Shown: positions 9,097-14,974, counted from the first letter of the stretch. The stretch: 64,000 nt of DNA from Haloterrigena alkaliphila (GCF_017352155.2 NZ_CP084320.1:1-64000), one strand, 5' to 3'. A program made the numbers and translations. Notes: generated by a model from the sequence alone, not told the origin.

Positions 9097-9113
9097 GTAG
9101 TACTGTGTACTAC
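9097..9113. promoter_or_regulatory. Operator palindrome over the vapBC transcription start
   Basis: GTAGTAC-TGT-GTACTAC is a perfect palindrome ending one base before the VapB ATG (9115). The TATA-like element at 9077-9087 predicts a start near 9108-9115, so a protein bound here would block a leaderless transcript. Autoregulation by VapB or the VapBC complex is the usual arrangement and is inferred. Confidence 0.65.
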
Positions 9114-9114
9114 G

Positions 9115-9375
9115 ATGGCGACGAAAACGATTTCACTCGACGAAGAAGCCTATGAGCGGCTAAAGGCCCGAAAAAAAGAGGGAGAAAGCTTCAGTGAAAC
9201 CGTCAAGCGCCTTGCTGGAGAACGCTCGTGGAACGAGGTTGTAGGACTCCTCTCCGAGGACGAGGCGGCAGACCTCGAGGCCGCTATCGAGGAGGGACGA
9301 ACGACGTCCAGAGAGCGGAGTGATCGACTCACAGCGGCGTTAGACGAAGCCGTAGACGACGAGACGTCGGAATGA
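9115..9375 (+). CDS. vapB: VapB-type antitoxin (cassette 1)
   Basis: 86-residue antitoxin. The N-terminus MATKTISLDEEAYERLKARK is the dimerising DNA-binding strand-helix of archaeal VapB proteins, followed by SFSETVKRL. The acidic C-terminal half should wrap the toxin active site. The ATG at 9115 directly follows the palindromic operator and suits a leaderless transcript; an upstream in-frame GTG at 9091 would place coding sequence across the operator. The last codons overlap the toxin start (ATGA), a sign of coupled translation. The module lies between repeats R1 and R2. Confidence 0.87.
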   Translation: MATKTISLDEEAYERLKARKKEGESFSETVKRLAGERSWNEVVGLLSEDEAADLEAAIEEGRTTSRERSDRLTAALDEAVDDETSE

Positions 9376-9764
9376 TTCAGGACACGTCGTTCATTATCGA
9401 CTTATTACGTGGCGATGAAAATGCAAAGCGACTTCTCGATATCGTCGAAAAAGAAGCACGACCACAAAAAGTGTCCTCCGTGACGGTTTTGGAACTTTAC
9501 GAGGGCGTTGCTCGGTCTCAAACACCGGAGACGAAGCGAGAGCGAATTCTCGAGATACTAGAAACGAAGCACGTCGTGAGTGCCGACCACACCGTAATGC
9601 GAAAAGCCGGAAAGCTCTCCGGTGAGCTACTCAATGGCAGCGAACGGATTGAGCGAGAAGATTGTATTATCGCCGCAACTGCGCTTCTCAACGACGAACC
9701 GGTTATCACGAGAAATACCAAGCACTTCGGGCGTATCGACGGCCTCGAAGTACGGTCTTACTAA
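9372..9764 (+). CDS. vapC: VapC PIN-domain ribonuclease toxin (cassette 1)
   Basis: 130-residue PIN-domain protein. Acidic metal-binding residues expected of the fold are visible: Asp in MIQDTSFIIDLL, Glu in VTVLELYEG, Asp in REDCIIAATAL, and the terminal N/D region in VITRNTKHFGRI. VapC toxins cleave RNA, often tRNA or rRNA, when their antitoxin is lost. It overlaps vapB by four bases. Its stop is only 19 bp from repeat R2, so the cassette is compact on its right side. Confidence 0.9.
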   Translation: MIQDTSFIIDLLRGDENAKRLLDIVEKEARPQKVSSVTVLELYEGVARSQTPETKRERILEILETKHVVSADHTVMRKAGKLSGELLNGSERIEREDCIIAATALLNDEPVITRNTKHFGRIDGLEVRSY

Positions 9765-9783
9765 GGCTTGATTGCGTGAGAGA

Positions 9784-9834
9784 CTACCTACTTTCACGCT
9801 GCTCGACCTTGTTCAGATAGATAATATCCAATAT
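9784..9834 (-). repeat. R2: copy of chorismate mutase 3' end
   Basis: On the minus strand it reads IYLNKVEQRESR and TAG. The 18-mer GCTGCTCGACCTTGTTCA at 9798-9815 is identical in R2-R5. I count 31 of 39 bases matching R5. Beyond the shared codons it continues into a segment resembling the same position in R3 and R4 (GATAATATCCAATAT versus GATGAAATCCACCAT). Confidence 0.85.
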
Positions 9835-9849
9835 GCGAACTACTGAAAC

Positions 9850-9870
9850 ACTGATGGTAGTACCATCAGT
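9850..9870. promoter_or_regulatory. 21-bp palindromic operator of cassette 2
   Basis: ACTGATGGTA-G-TACCATCAGT is a perfect palindrome 49 bp upstream of the AbrB-type antitoxin start (9919). Only a half site (GGTACCATCAG, 10643-10653) remains at the equivalent place in cassette 3. Confidence 0.6.
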
Positions 9871-9918
9871 CTCCTGCTGGTGGTAAGATTCTTTGCCTAT
9901 GGCACTATAGTCATATCT

Positions 9919-10164
9919 ATGTCAGCAGAAACGGACGGACAGGGGAGGCTGTACATCCCCAAAGACGTACGAGAAAAGTACGGCGAAAAGTACCACATCG
10001 TCACGTACGAGGACAGAATTGAACTCGTTCCGGTTGCAGACGACCCGCTCGCTGCAGTCCGCGAAGCGGCAGGCGAGTTACGTGACGCGTCCGTCGATGA
10101 TATTCGCGCGGACATCGAAGCAGAAGCGAAAACTGAGGCCCGCGAGAACGGGGACGATAGATGA
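9919..10164 (+). CDS. AbrB/MazE-type antitoxin (cassette 2)
   Basis: 81-residue antitoxin with an N-terminal swapped-hairpin DNA-binding segment (GQGRLYIPKDVREKYG, then YHIVTYEDRIELVPV) and an acidic helical tail (EAAGELRDASVDDIRADIEA). This AbrB/SpoVT architecture neutralises PIN toxins in many archaea. ATG at 9919 gives the conserved N-terminus shared with the paralogue at 10703; the frame continues upstream to 9880 without similarity. It overlaps the toxin gene by four bases. The palindrome at 9850-9870 is the probable autoregulatory site. Confidence 0.85.
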   Translation: MSAETDGQGRLYIPKDVREKYGEKYHIVTYEDRIELVPVADDPLAAVREAAGELRDASVDDIRADIEAEAKTEARENGDDR

Positions 10165-10544
10165 CGGTCTACGTCGAAACCGACTTTCTACTCGCACTCG
10201 CCAAAGACTCGGACTGGTTGCAGCAATCAGCAGAGGAGGCACTCGACGAGTACGACGTAGAAACGTCGGCCTTCTCCTATCTCGAACTCCTTCTCGCCCG
10301 AGAACGGTACGAGTTCGATTACGTCCCACTCGTGGCAAACTTGCTCGAACTCGTCCCTGTCCGAGACGAGGAAGAACGACAAATCGTTCTGAAGGCCGTC
10401 AACTACTACGACGAGGGAATGACGGCGTTCGATGCGTTCCACGCAGCGACTGCGGAAACACGTACGCTGAACGTGCTCTCATCGGAGAAAGACTATGAGA
10501 ACATCGAGGTGGAACGAGTCCCGCTAGAACCGGCTGATGAATGA
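10161..10544 (+). CDS. PIN-domain toxin (cassette 2)
   Basis: 127-residue PIN-domain protein. It begins MTVYVETDFLLALAKD (first Asp), has Glu in SYLELLLARERYE, Asp in FDAFHAATAE and Asp in LSSEKDYENI, giving the acidic cluster of the family. Probably an endoribonuclease held in check by the preceding antitoxin, whose stop overlaps its start. By eye it is about 90% identical to the toxin of cassette 3 (10945-11331). It ends 23 bp before repeat R3. Confidence 0.87.
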   Translation: MTVYVETDFLLALAKDSDWLQQSAEEALDEYDVETSAFSYLELLLARERYEFDYVPLVANLLELVPVRDEEERQIVLKAVNYYDEGMTAFDAFHAATAETRTLNVLSSEKDYENIEVERVPLEPADE

Positions 10545-10567
10545 CGTAGCAATATCTCCGTCGCGTG

Positions 10568-10618
10568 CTACCGATTCTCGCGCTGCTCGACCTTGTTCAA
10601 ATAGATGAAATCCACCAT
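10568..10618 (-). repeat. R3: copy of chorismate mutase 3' end
   Basis: On the minus strand it reads IYLNKVEQRENR and TAG; 33 of 39 bases match R5. The 18-base core is at 10582-10599. It extends through GATGAAATCCACCAT, which is identical in R4 but absent from the resident gene. That extension makes a 16-residue frame starting with ATG, probably fortuitous. Confidence 0.85.
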
Positions 10619-10702
10619 ACACACTATTGAAACGTTTTGTTGGGTACCATCAGCCACACGCTAGTGGTAAGACTCTTTGTCCATGGTAACCTAGTCGAAT
10701 CT

Positions 10703-10948
10703 ATGTCAGCAGAGACGGATGGACAGGGACGGCTGTACATCCCAAAGGAGGTGCGCGAGAAGTACGGCCAGAAGTATCACATCGTCATGTACGAGGACAG
10801 AATCGAGTTGATTCCGGTCGCCGACGACCCACTCGCCGCTGTCCGCGAAGCGGCAGGCGAACTTCACGATGCATCAGTCGAGGAAATTCGAGAGGACATC
10901 GAGGCGGAGGCGAAAGACGAGGCTGAGGAAGCCGGCGGCGATAGATGA
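10703..10948 (+). CDS. AbrB/MazE-type antitoxin (cassette 3)
   Basis: Paralogue of the cassette 2 antitoxin, 81 residues, with the same swapped-hairpin start (MSAETDGQGRLYIPKEVREK) and acidic tail. About a dozen substitutions, several in the toxin-binding tail (RDASVDD versus HDASVEE), could separate its partner specificity from the first copy. The ATG at 10703 is fixed by alignment with the paralogue. Only half of the palindromic operator of cassette 2 is retained upstream (10643-10653), so its regulation may differ. It overlaps the toxin gene by four bases. Confidence 0.85.
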   Translation: MSAETDGQGRLYIPKEVREKYGQKYHIVMYEDRIELIPVADDPLAAVREAAGELHDASVEEIREDIEAEAKDEAEEAGGDR

Positions 10949-11331
10949 CGGTGTACGTCGAGACGGATTTCCTGCTCGCACTCGCCAAAGACACTGATTG
11001 GTTGCAGGGCTCCGCTGAGGACGCCCTCGGCGAGTACGACGTCGAAACGTCACCGTTCTCGTATCTCGAACTCCTCCTCGCCCGAGAACGCTACGAGTTC
11101 GACTACGTTCCGCTGGTGGCGAACCTGCTCGAACTCGTCCCTGTGCGGAACGAGGAAGAGAAACAAGTAGTTCTGAAAGCCGTCAACTACTACGACGAGG
11201 GAATGACGCCGTTCGACGCCTTCCACGCGGCGACTGCGGAAACGCGGGGAATGGACGTACTCTCCTCTGAGAAGGACTACGAAAATATCGAGGTAGAACG
11301 AGTCCCACTCGAACCGACCGACGAGGAATGA
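10945..11331 (+). CDS. PIN-domain toxin (cassette 3)
   Basis: 128-residue PIN-domain protein, close paralogue of 10161-10544, with the same acidic residues (VETDFLLALAKD, YLELLLARERYE, FDAFHAATAE, LSSEKDYE). Changes cluster around residues 17-37, 69-75 and 90-103. The codons differ at many third positions, so the two copies are not a recent duplication. Its stop is followed by 191 bp before repeat R4, and that gap holds a fragment of a plus-strand gene tail. Confidence 0.87.
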   Translation: MTVYVETDFLLALAKDTDWLQGSAEDALGEYDVETSPFSYLELLLARERYEFDYVPLVANLLELVPVRNEEEKQVVLKAVNYYDEGMTPFDAFHAATAETRGMDVLSSEKDYENIEVERVPLEPTDEE

Positions 11332-11399
11332 CTCCGGACGGAGGATATAGTCCCAGCAGAACGAAGCGTGGTACTCGTAGTGGTTGTCGTGGCGCGTGT

Positions 11400-11445
11400 G
11401 CAACAGACTTGCGTCGAATCTTCCGGCTGCTCATCAAGTCTGAGA
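11400..11445 (+). pseudogene. Fragment of a plus-strand gene tail, copy A
   Basis: Translated with one frame change it gives a segment like RRIFRLLIKSE, matching VFRVLIDSE at the end of the fragment at 12424-12534. The bases TCTTCCGG-TGCTCATC are shared at 11419-11435 and 12506-12522 (one mismatch). The two sit 104 and 105 bp before R4 and R5 respectively. This suggests both repeats carried the same flanking sequence. Short, so chance is possible. Confidence 0.4.
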
Positions 11446-11522
11446 TCTCGTATGGTGGCGTCGAGAATCGACCTCGCCTCACTAATACGTAGTTAGAAGA
11501 TCTGTAACAGCCGTCCGTACGC

Positions 11523-11573
11523 CTACCGACTCTCCCGCTGCTCGACCTTGTTCAGTTCGATGAAATCCACCAT
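11523..11573 (-). repeat. R4: copy of chorismate mutase 3' end
   Basis: On the minus strand it reads IELNKVEQRESR and TAG; 35 of 39 bases match R5, making it the closest copy to the resident gene. The 18-base core is at 11537-11554. It shares the extra GATGAAATCCACCAT with R3 and then diverges. Confidence 0.88.
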
Positions 11574-11650
11574 GGATTCTCGCGAAAACAACGTCTGATC
11601 ACAAAATCATCCTGTCGAATATAGGGTTTAGCGTCCTTCACTAGGCGACA

Positions 11651-11658
11651 TATATAAA
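11651..11658. promoter_or_regulatory. Strong TATA-like box behind the cassette 4 toxin
   Basis: TATATAAA lies 39-46 bp beyond the stop of the minus-strand PIN toxin. On the plus strand it could drive a transcript starting near 11680 that is antisense to the toxin. It could also work leftward. No gene start fits it. Confidence 0.3.
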
Positions 11659-11696
11659 CGAAACTGCCGAGGCCTATAATTGTTAGTATCGGTCGG

Positions 11697-12113
11697 TTAG
11701 CGCGTGTCGAACGAGTCGATCACGTCGGTCGTCGAATGGGTCTCGACGATATCTTGCTCATCGAAGTCGGTGTCGTCGCTCCAGATGTCCGCGTCACTGG
11801 CGAGGGCACACGCGACGTACAGCACATCGTCGGGATCAGTCTCACCGATCGCCGCGTTGGCCTCCTTGATATAGGGATAGAACTTGCTGGCGGGGACGAC
11901 CTCAATATACTGAAACAGGAGGTCAATGAACTGCGCGACTCGATCCGGGTGCATCCCAGATTTATCGACGATCAACTCCGTGTAGTTCTCGATTTCGTCG
12001 TGGACGAACTCGGGTGTCACGAGATCTGGTTCGAGCGTAACGATGAGTTCGCGGGTTTTCGAGTCGGCGATGAGCGCTGAGATGACGACATTGGCGTCGA
12101 TAACCAACTTCAT
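11697..12113 (-). CDS. PIN-domain toxin (cassette 4, inverted)
   Basis: 138-residue PIN-domain protein. Asp in LVIDANVVISALI, Glu in FVHDEIENYTEL, the Asp pair in GETDPDDVLYVACAL and Asp in ADIWSDDTDFD give the expected metal-binding set. It is of the single-domain type paired with ribbon-helix-helix antitoxins and is not similar to the toxins of cassettes 1-3. It lies 9 bp after the antitoxin gene on the minus strand, opposite to the other three modules, and is bounded by R4 and R5. Confidence 0.87.
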   Translation of the reverse strand: MKLVIDANVVISALIADSKTRELIVTLEPDLVTPEFVHDEIENYTELIVDKSGMHPDRVAQFIDLLFQYIEVVPASKFYPYIKEANAAIGETDPDDVLYVACALASDADIWSDDTDFDEQDIVETHSTTDVIDSFDTR

Positions 12114-12122
12114 TCGTCGGGA

Positions 12123-12353
12123 CTACTCCAAATCCTCTTCGACGCGGTCGCGTGCGCTCTCGTTGACCTTGTTGGCTATTTCTGCGACGTCGCTCTCGGT
12201 GAGTTCGCTTCCGGATGTGAGCTCGTCCATCACTTCGAGTGTCTCGATTTTCTCTTGGATCGCCTGGCGGGTGACCTCGCTCCAGTTGATTTCCGGATGT
12301 CTCTCCATCCGATCTTTGAGATCGTCGTCGACATTGACGGTGATACTGGGCAT
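12123..12353 (-). CDS. Ribbon-helix-helix antitoxin (cassette 4)
   Basis: 76-residue protein starting MPSITVNVDDDLKDRMERHP, a canonical ribbon-helix-helix strand and first helix, then INWSEVTRQAIQEKIETLE. The acidic C-terminus (ESDVAEIANKVNESARDRVEEDLE) should bind the toxin. The ATG at 12353 is used; the frame runs on to 12401, but this would cover the operator palindrome at 12368-12387. The downstream PIN toxin follows after 9 bp. Confidence 0.85.
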   Translation of the reverse strand: MPSITVNVDDDLKDRMERHPEINWSEVTRQAIQEKIETLEVMDELTSGSELTESDVAEIANKVNESARDRVEEDLE

Positions 12354-12367
12354 ACAGAAAACTATGT

Positions 12368-12387
12368 AGACACAGAATCTTGTGTCT
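12368..12387. promoter_or_regulatory. Operator palindrome of cassette 4
   Basis: AGACACA and TGTGTCT form perfect 7-bp arms around a 6-bp spacer, 15-34 bp upstream of the RHH antitoxin start. A further GAGACACAG occurs near 12395. This is the expected place for RHH autoregulation. Confidence 0.55.
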
Positions 12388-12423
12388 TTGGATGGAGACA
12401 CAGCAGCAAGAACTGACCGCTAG

Positions 12424-12534
12424 CTTCACGGTATTCCTCTCATCGAGACTGAGCAGGGTACCCGAGCGGTGTTGTTGGAACGTGTTCGACCGGACGAGTA
12501 TCCAGTCTTCCGGGTGCTCATCGACTCCGAGTAA
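12424..12534 (+). pseudogene. 3' remnant of a plus-strand gene, copy B
   Basis: An open frame of 36 codons directly after an in-frame TAG, ending LERVRPDEYPVFRVLIDSE and TAA. It has the composition of a real haloarchaeal coding tail but no start codon or upstream body. It runs towards chorismate mutase, so it may be the end of the gene that was once convergent with it. A related fragment lies at 11400-11445 at the same distance from R4. I do not recognise the parent protein. Confidence 0.45.
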
Positions 12535-12610
12535 ACGCGAAGAATCCCGCAGAACCGAATTTTATATTCCTATTTGGAGGATAGAACGCCGATAACGTAT
12601 GTTTTGAACC

Positions 12611-12649
12611 TTACCGGTTCTCTCGCTGCTCGACCTTGTTCAGTTCGAT
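12611..12649 (-). repeat. R5: resident chorismate mutase 3' end (putative attachment site)
   Basis: Codons IELNKVEQRENR and TAA of the intact gene. The 18-base core GCTGCTCGACCTTGTTCA is at 12625-12642 and recurs exactly in R2, R3 and R4. A functional gene end retained beside cassettes is typical of elements that insert into gene 3' ends and restore them. Confidence 0.8.
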
Positions 12650-12931
12650 CAACAGCCTGAAAATCGCCTTCACGAGGTTCGCGTCGACGTCGAACTGCTC
12701 CGCGTTGGCGCCGGCCCGATCCATCACCTGCTGTTCCTGCTTCTCGTCGGTCGTCGGGAGCCCCCGCTCTGCTTTGACCTGCGCGATCGTGTCGGCGACG
12801 TAGGTCCGCTGGGCGATCAGTTCGACGATCTCCTGGTCGATCGTCTCGATCTCCTCGCGCAGTTCGTCGAGGCTCATGTCGTCCGGCGTGCGGTCCCCTC
12901 CGTCCGTGGCTGTGTCGGATGTGCGAGTCAT
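12611..12931 (-). CDS. Chorismate mutase, AroQ type
   Basis: All-helical chorismate mutase of 106 residues, converting chorismate to prephenate for phenylalanine and tyrosine synthesis. Visible family features: SLDELREEIETIDQEIVELI, the Arg of AQRTYVADTIAQVK, ERGLPTTDEKQEQ and the C-terminal helix LVKAIFRLLIELNK. The first ~15 residues are an acidic haloarchaeal extension. Its start overlaps the shikimate kinase stop by four bases (ATGA), so the two aromatic-pathway genes form an operon. The final 13 codons (12611-12649) are the R5 sequence repeated at R1-R4, making this 3' end the apparent target of the cassette array. Confidence 0.92.
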   Translation of the reverse strand: MTRTSDTATDGGDRTPDDMSLDELREEIETIDQEIVELIAQRTYVADTIAQVKAERGLPTTDEKQEQQVMDRAGANAEQFDVDANLVKAIFRLLIELNKVEQRENR

Positions 12932-13800
12932 GTCACTTGTGTCCCGTCCGTTCGCGTCTGCAGTAATCGTGTCGTTCCGTCGCGTTCGTCCCAGCGCTCG
13001 CGGACCGCCTCGAGCGTCGATCGCTCGCCGACCGCGACGTAGCTCGGCCCCGTTCCCGACAGCGAGACGCCGGTGACGTCGGGCAGGACGTCGATCATCG
13101 GCCCCGTCGGAAACTCGAGGGCGCCGCAGAAGGCGAAGCCGTTGACGGTCATGGCTTCGCCGTAGCGGCCGTCGAGAGCCAGTTCCGCGACGAGATCCGC
13201 CATCGGCGCGATCCGCTCGCAGGCCGAGACGTCGGCGTCGGCGCTGAAGGACTGGTCGGGCGGCGTATAAACCAGCGCGTCCCAGTCGATCTCCTCGCGG
13301 GCGAGCAGGTCGTCGGTCGCGTTGTCGGTGACCGTCACGCCGCCGAGCATGCTCGCGCTCGCGTCGTCGAAGGCGCCGGTGACGGTGACGCCGGCGTCAC
13401 GAGCCGCGCGAACCCCCAGCCGACAGGCGTCGATCCGGTCGACCGCGTCGGCGATCTCGAGCGCGTCGAGCGTCGCGAGCACGGTCGCGTTCGCCGCGGC
13501 GCTGGAACTCTTCAGGCCCGAGGCCATCGGGACCTCGCTGTCGGTCCGGACGCGGGCGCCCACGGCCGACCGGTCCAGTCCGGCGTCCGCGGCGTGTTCG
13601 GCGATCGTCAGCGCGGTACAGCGCTCGACCAGCGTCGTATCGGCGTCGGGCCGGTCGGCGATCTCGGCTCCGATTTCGCCGTCGCTGGTGAGTTCGACGG
13701 TGGCTGTCGTCTCGAGGTCGATCGCGAACGCCGATCCGGTTCCGGTCGCGAGCGCGTTGAGAACCGTTCCGGCGGCGGGTGCGACGGCGCGGCCGTCCAT
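12928..13800 (-). CDS. Archaeal shikimate kinase (GHMP superfamily)
   Basis: GHMP-fold kinase of 290 residues that phosphorylates shikimate in the chorismate pathway. The ATP-binding GHMP signature appears as EVPMASGLKSSSAAANA near residue 91, and the C-terminal GVSLSGTGPSYVAVG matches the family's third motif. It is of the archaeal type, unrelated to bacterial AroK. The ATG at 13800 (MDGRAVAPAAGTV) is preferred to a GTG two codons upstream. The stop overlaps the chorismate mutase ATG. Genes for the other pathway steps are not in the window. Confidence 0.92.
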   Translation of the reverse strand: MDGRAVAPAAGTVLNALATGTGSAFAIDLETTATVELTSDGEIGAEIADRPDADTTLVERCTALTIAEHAADAGLDRSAVGARVRTDSEVPMASGLKSSSAAANATVLATLDALEIADAVDRIDACRLGVRAARDAGVTVTGAFDDASASMLGGVTVTDNATDDLLAREEIDWDALVYTPPDQSFSADADVSACERIAPMADLVAELALDGRYGEAMTVNGFAFCGALEFPTGPMIDVLPDVTGVSLSGTGPSYVAVGERSTLEAVRERWDERDGTTRLLQTRTDGTQVT

Positions 13801-13921
13801 GGTCACACTCTCTCAGACCGCGTACTTACGGCTGACGATCCGCGCAACGTGAGGGGGATAGCGGCGGGTTCAGACGCCGAGAACGCACTCTTTTTCCACG
13901 ATCCGCACGAACCGACGCCCA

Positions 13922-14428
13922 ATGAGCGCGCGCAACAACGTCGCACCCAGCACGATCGGCGTCGACTTCGTCGAGGGCGGCGTCGTCGTCGAGTACCTCG
14001 ACGGACGGGACGTCTTCTACCACGGCCCGCCGAAACCCGTCGAGGGGAGGATCACGACCCCACCGGGCAAGGAGGTCCACGTCCTCGTCACCGACCCCGA
14101 CGGCGTCGAGGGCGTCATGACCTACGTCAACGACCGCAACACCCACGACGACATCCTCGAGTCGACCGGCGTCGGTCGCGTGATGCTCGAGCGCGACGAC
14201 GAGGAGGAACTCTTTCCGGGCGTGACGGTGTCGACGGAGGCCTACTCGATCCGCGTCGAGGCCGACCTCGCGCTGGTCGACGGCCGCGTGTTCGTCTTCG
14301 CCGAAGACGAGATGAGCGAACACGCCTACGAACTCGTCGAGCGCGTCGACTCGAGCGACGGATCCGACCCCGCTACCGACGACGAGACGGCCGACACGGA
14401 CGACGATAGCGGAACGGACTGGGGATAA
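13922..14428 (+). CDS. Conserved haloarchaeal protein (DUF5796-like)
   Basis: 168-residue acidic soluble protein. It starts MSARNNVAPSTIGVDFVEGG and is rich in beta-strand stretches (VVVEYLDGRDVFY, GRITTPPGKEVHVLVTD, SIRVEADLALVDGRVFVF), ending in a ~30-residue Asp/Thr-rich disordered tail. I recall this as a haloarchaeal family of unknown function but cannot verify the number. It is divergent from shikimate kinase with a T-rich promoter element near 13889, and is followed four bases later by a small gene, so the two likely share a transcript. Confidence 0.8.
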   Translation: MSARNNVAPSTIGVDFVEGGVVVEYLDGRDVFYHGPPKPVEGRITTPPGKEVHVLVTDPDGVEGVMTYVNDRNTHDDILESTGVGRVMLERDDEEELFPGVTVSTEAYSIRVEADLALVDGRVFVFAEDEMSEHAYELVERVDSSDGSDPATDDETADTDDDSGTDWG

Positions 14429-14432
14429 CGCG

Positions 14433-14678
14433 ATGCCGCTACAGAAACCCTGGCGGGACCTCGACCGAGAGGCGGTCGCGAGCGCGCCCGATCGGCCCGG
14501 CGTCTACGAGTTCGGCGACGGTTCGGGGTCGGTCCGGGCGGTCGACCACGGCGTTCTCCGCGACGAACTCAAGACCGCGCTGGCCTACGGCGACGCCGAC
14601 CGCGTGCGGTGGACGGAGACCCACACGCTCGAGCAGGCCCGCGAACTCGCCGCAGAGCACCGCGAGCGACTCGAGTGA
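14433..14678 (+). CDS. Small conserved haloarchaeal protein, 81 residues
   Basis: Short acidic protein starting MPLQKPWRDLDREAV. The segment DRPGVYEFGDGSGSVRAVDHG looks like the first strand and turn of a GIY-YIG-type fold (compare PGVYxF in UvrC), followed by two helices (LRDELKTALAYGDADRVRW and LEQARELAAEHRERLE). The catalytic residues of GIY-YIG nucleases are not evident. It begins four bases after the preceding gene stop. Function unknown. Confidence 0.75.
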   Translation: MPLQKPWRDLDREAVASAPDRPGVYEFGDGSGSVRAVDHGVLRDELKTALAYGDADRVRWTETHTLEQARELAAEHRERLE

Positions 14679-14749
14679 GATAGTACGCGACTTGCGGCCT
14701 CGACGCCGACCGTCGACGGAGCCGATTTCGATCGGCGACGCGGTTTCTA

Positions 14750-14884
14750 TCACTGAATGTAGGACGGGTCGGAGTCGTCGCAGTGCTTCTCGTGCTCGCT
14801 CGCGTCCGACTTCTCGTCGAACAGGAGCCCGCACGTCTCGCACTCCCACCAGGTCGCGTCGTCGCGCTCGGTCTGGAGTACCAT
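14750..14884 (-). CDS. Very small zinc-finger protein
   Basis: 44-residue protein with one C2H2-like finger: WWECETCGLLFDEKSDASEHEKHC has Cys-x2-Cys and His-x3-His, with a final Cys. The ATG at 14884 is used; an ATG at 14932 would add 16 residues lacking similarity. Haloarchaea encode many single-finger proteins of this size, some needed for biofilm or motility in other species. The function here is unknown. It lies between convergent 14433-14678 and the SHOCT gene. Confidence 0.72.
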   Translation of the reverse strand: MVLQTERDDATWWECETCGLLFDEKSDASEHEKHCDDSDPSYIQ

Positions 14885-14974
14885 ACGGAATAATTCTCCG
14901 CGAACGGCAAAATGCGTTTCTCCGGTTTCCACCGTTTGATCCGCACTGCGTCCCTGATCGACGGAACGTCGGAG

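Larger units (their letters stand above)
8958..12649. mobile_element. Tandem array of four PIN toxin-antitoxin cassettes at the chorismate mutase 3' end
   Basis: Five copies (R1-R5) of the last codons of the chorismate mutase gene bracket four two-gene modules: VapB/VapC (9115-9764), AbrB/PIN (9919-10544), AbrB/PIN (10703-11331) and, inverted, RHH/PIN (11697-12353). Distances between repeats are 826, 784, 955 and 1088 bp. R5 is the true end of the resident gene. The modules use three different antitoxin families but share the same boundary repeat, which simple tandem duplication of one unit does not explain. No recombinase gene lies inside. Interpretation as serial insertion at a gene 3' end is inference. 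Confidence 0.75.

Noticed and set aside
10568-10618. 16-residue frames MVDFI…NKVEQRE…R starting with ATG inside R3 and R4
   Set aside because: R2 has ATA at the same place and the resident gene has no Met there; the frame is inherited from chorismate mutase, so independent peptides are unlikely.
9784-11573. Simple tandem duplication as the sole origin of the toxin-antitoxin array
   Set aside because: It can explain cassettes 2 and 3 but not the unrelated modules 1 and 4 that share the same boundary repeats.
8958-12649. Reading the repeats as a CRISPR array
   Set aside because: Spacers are 0.8-1.1 kb and contain genes; repeats are coding and imperfect, and no cas genes are present.
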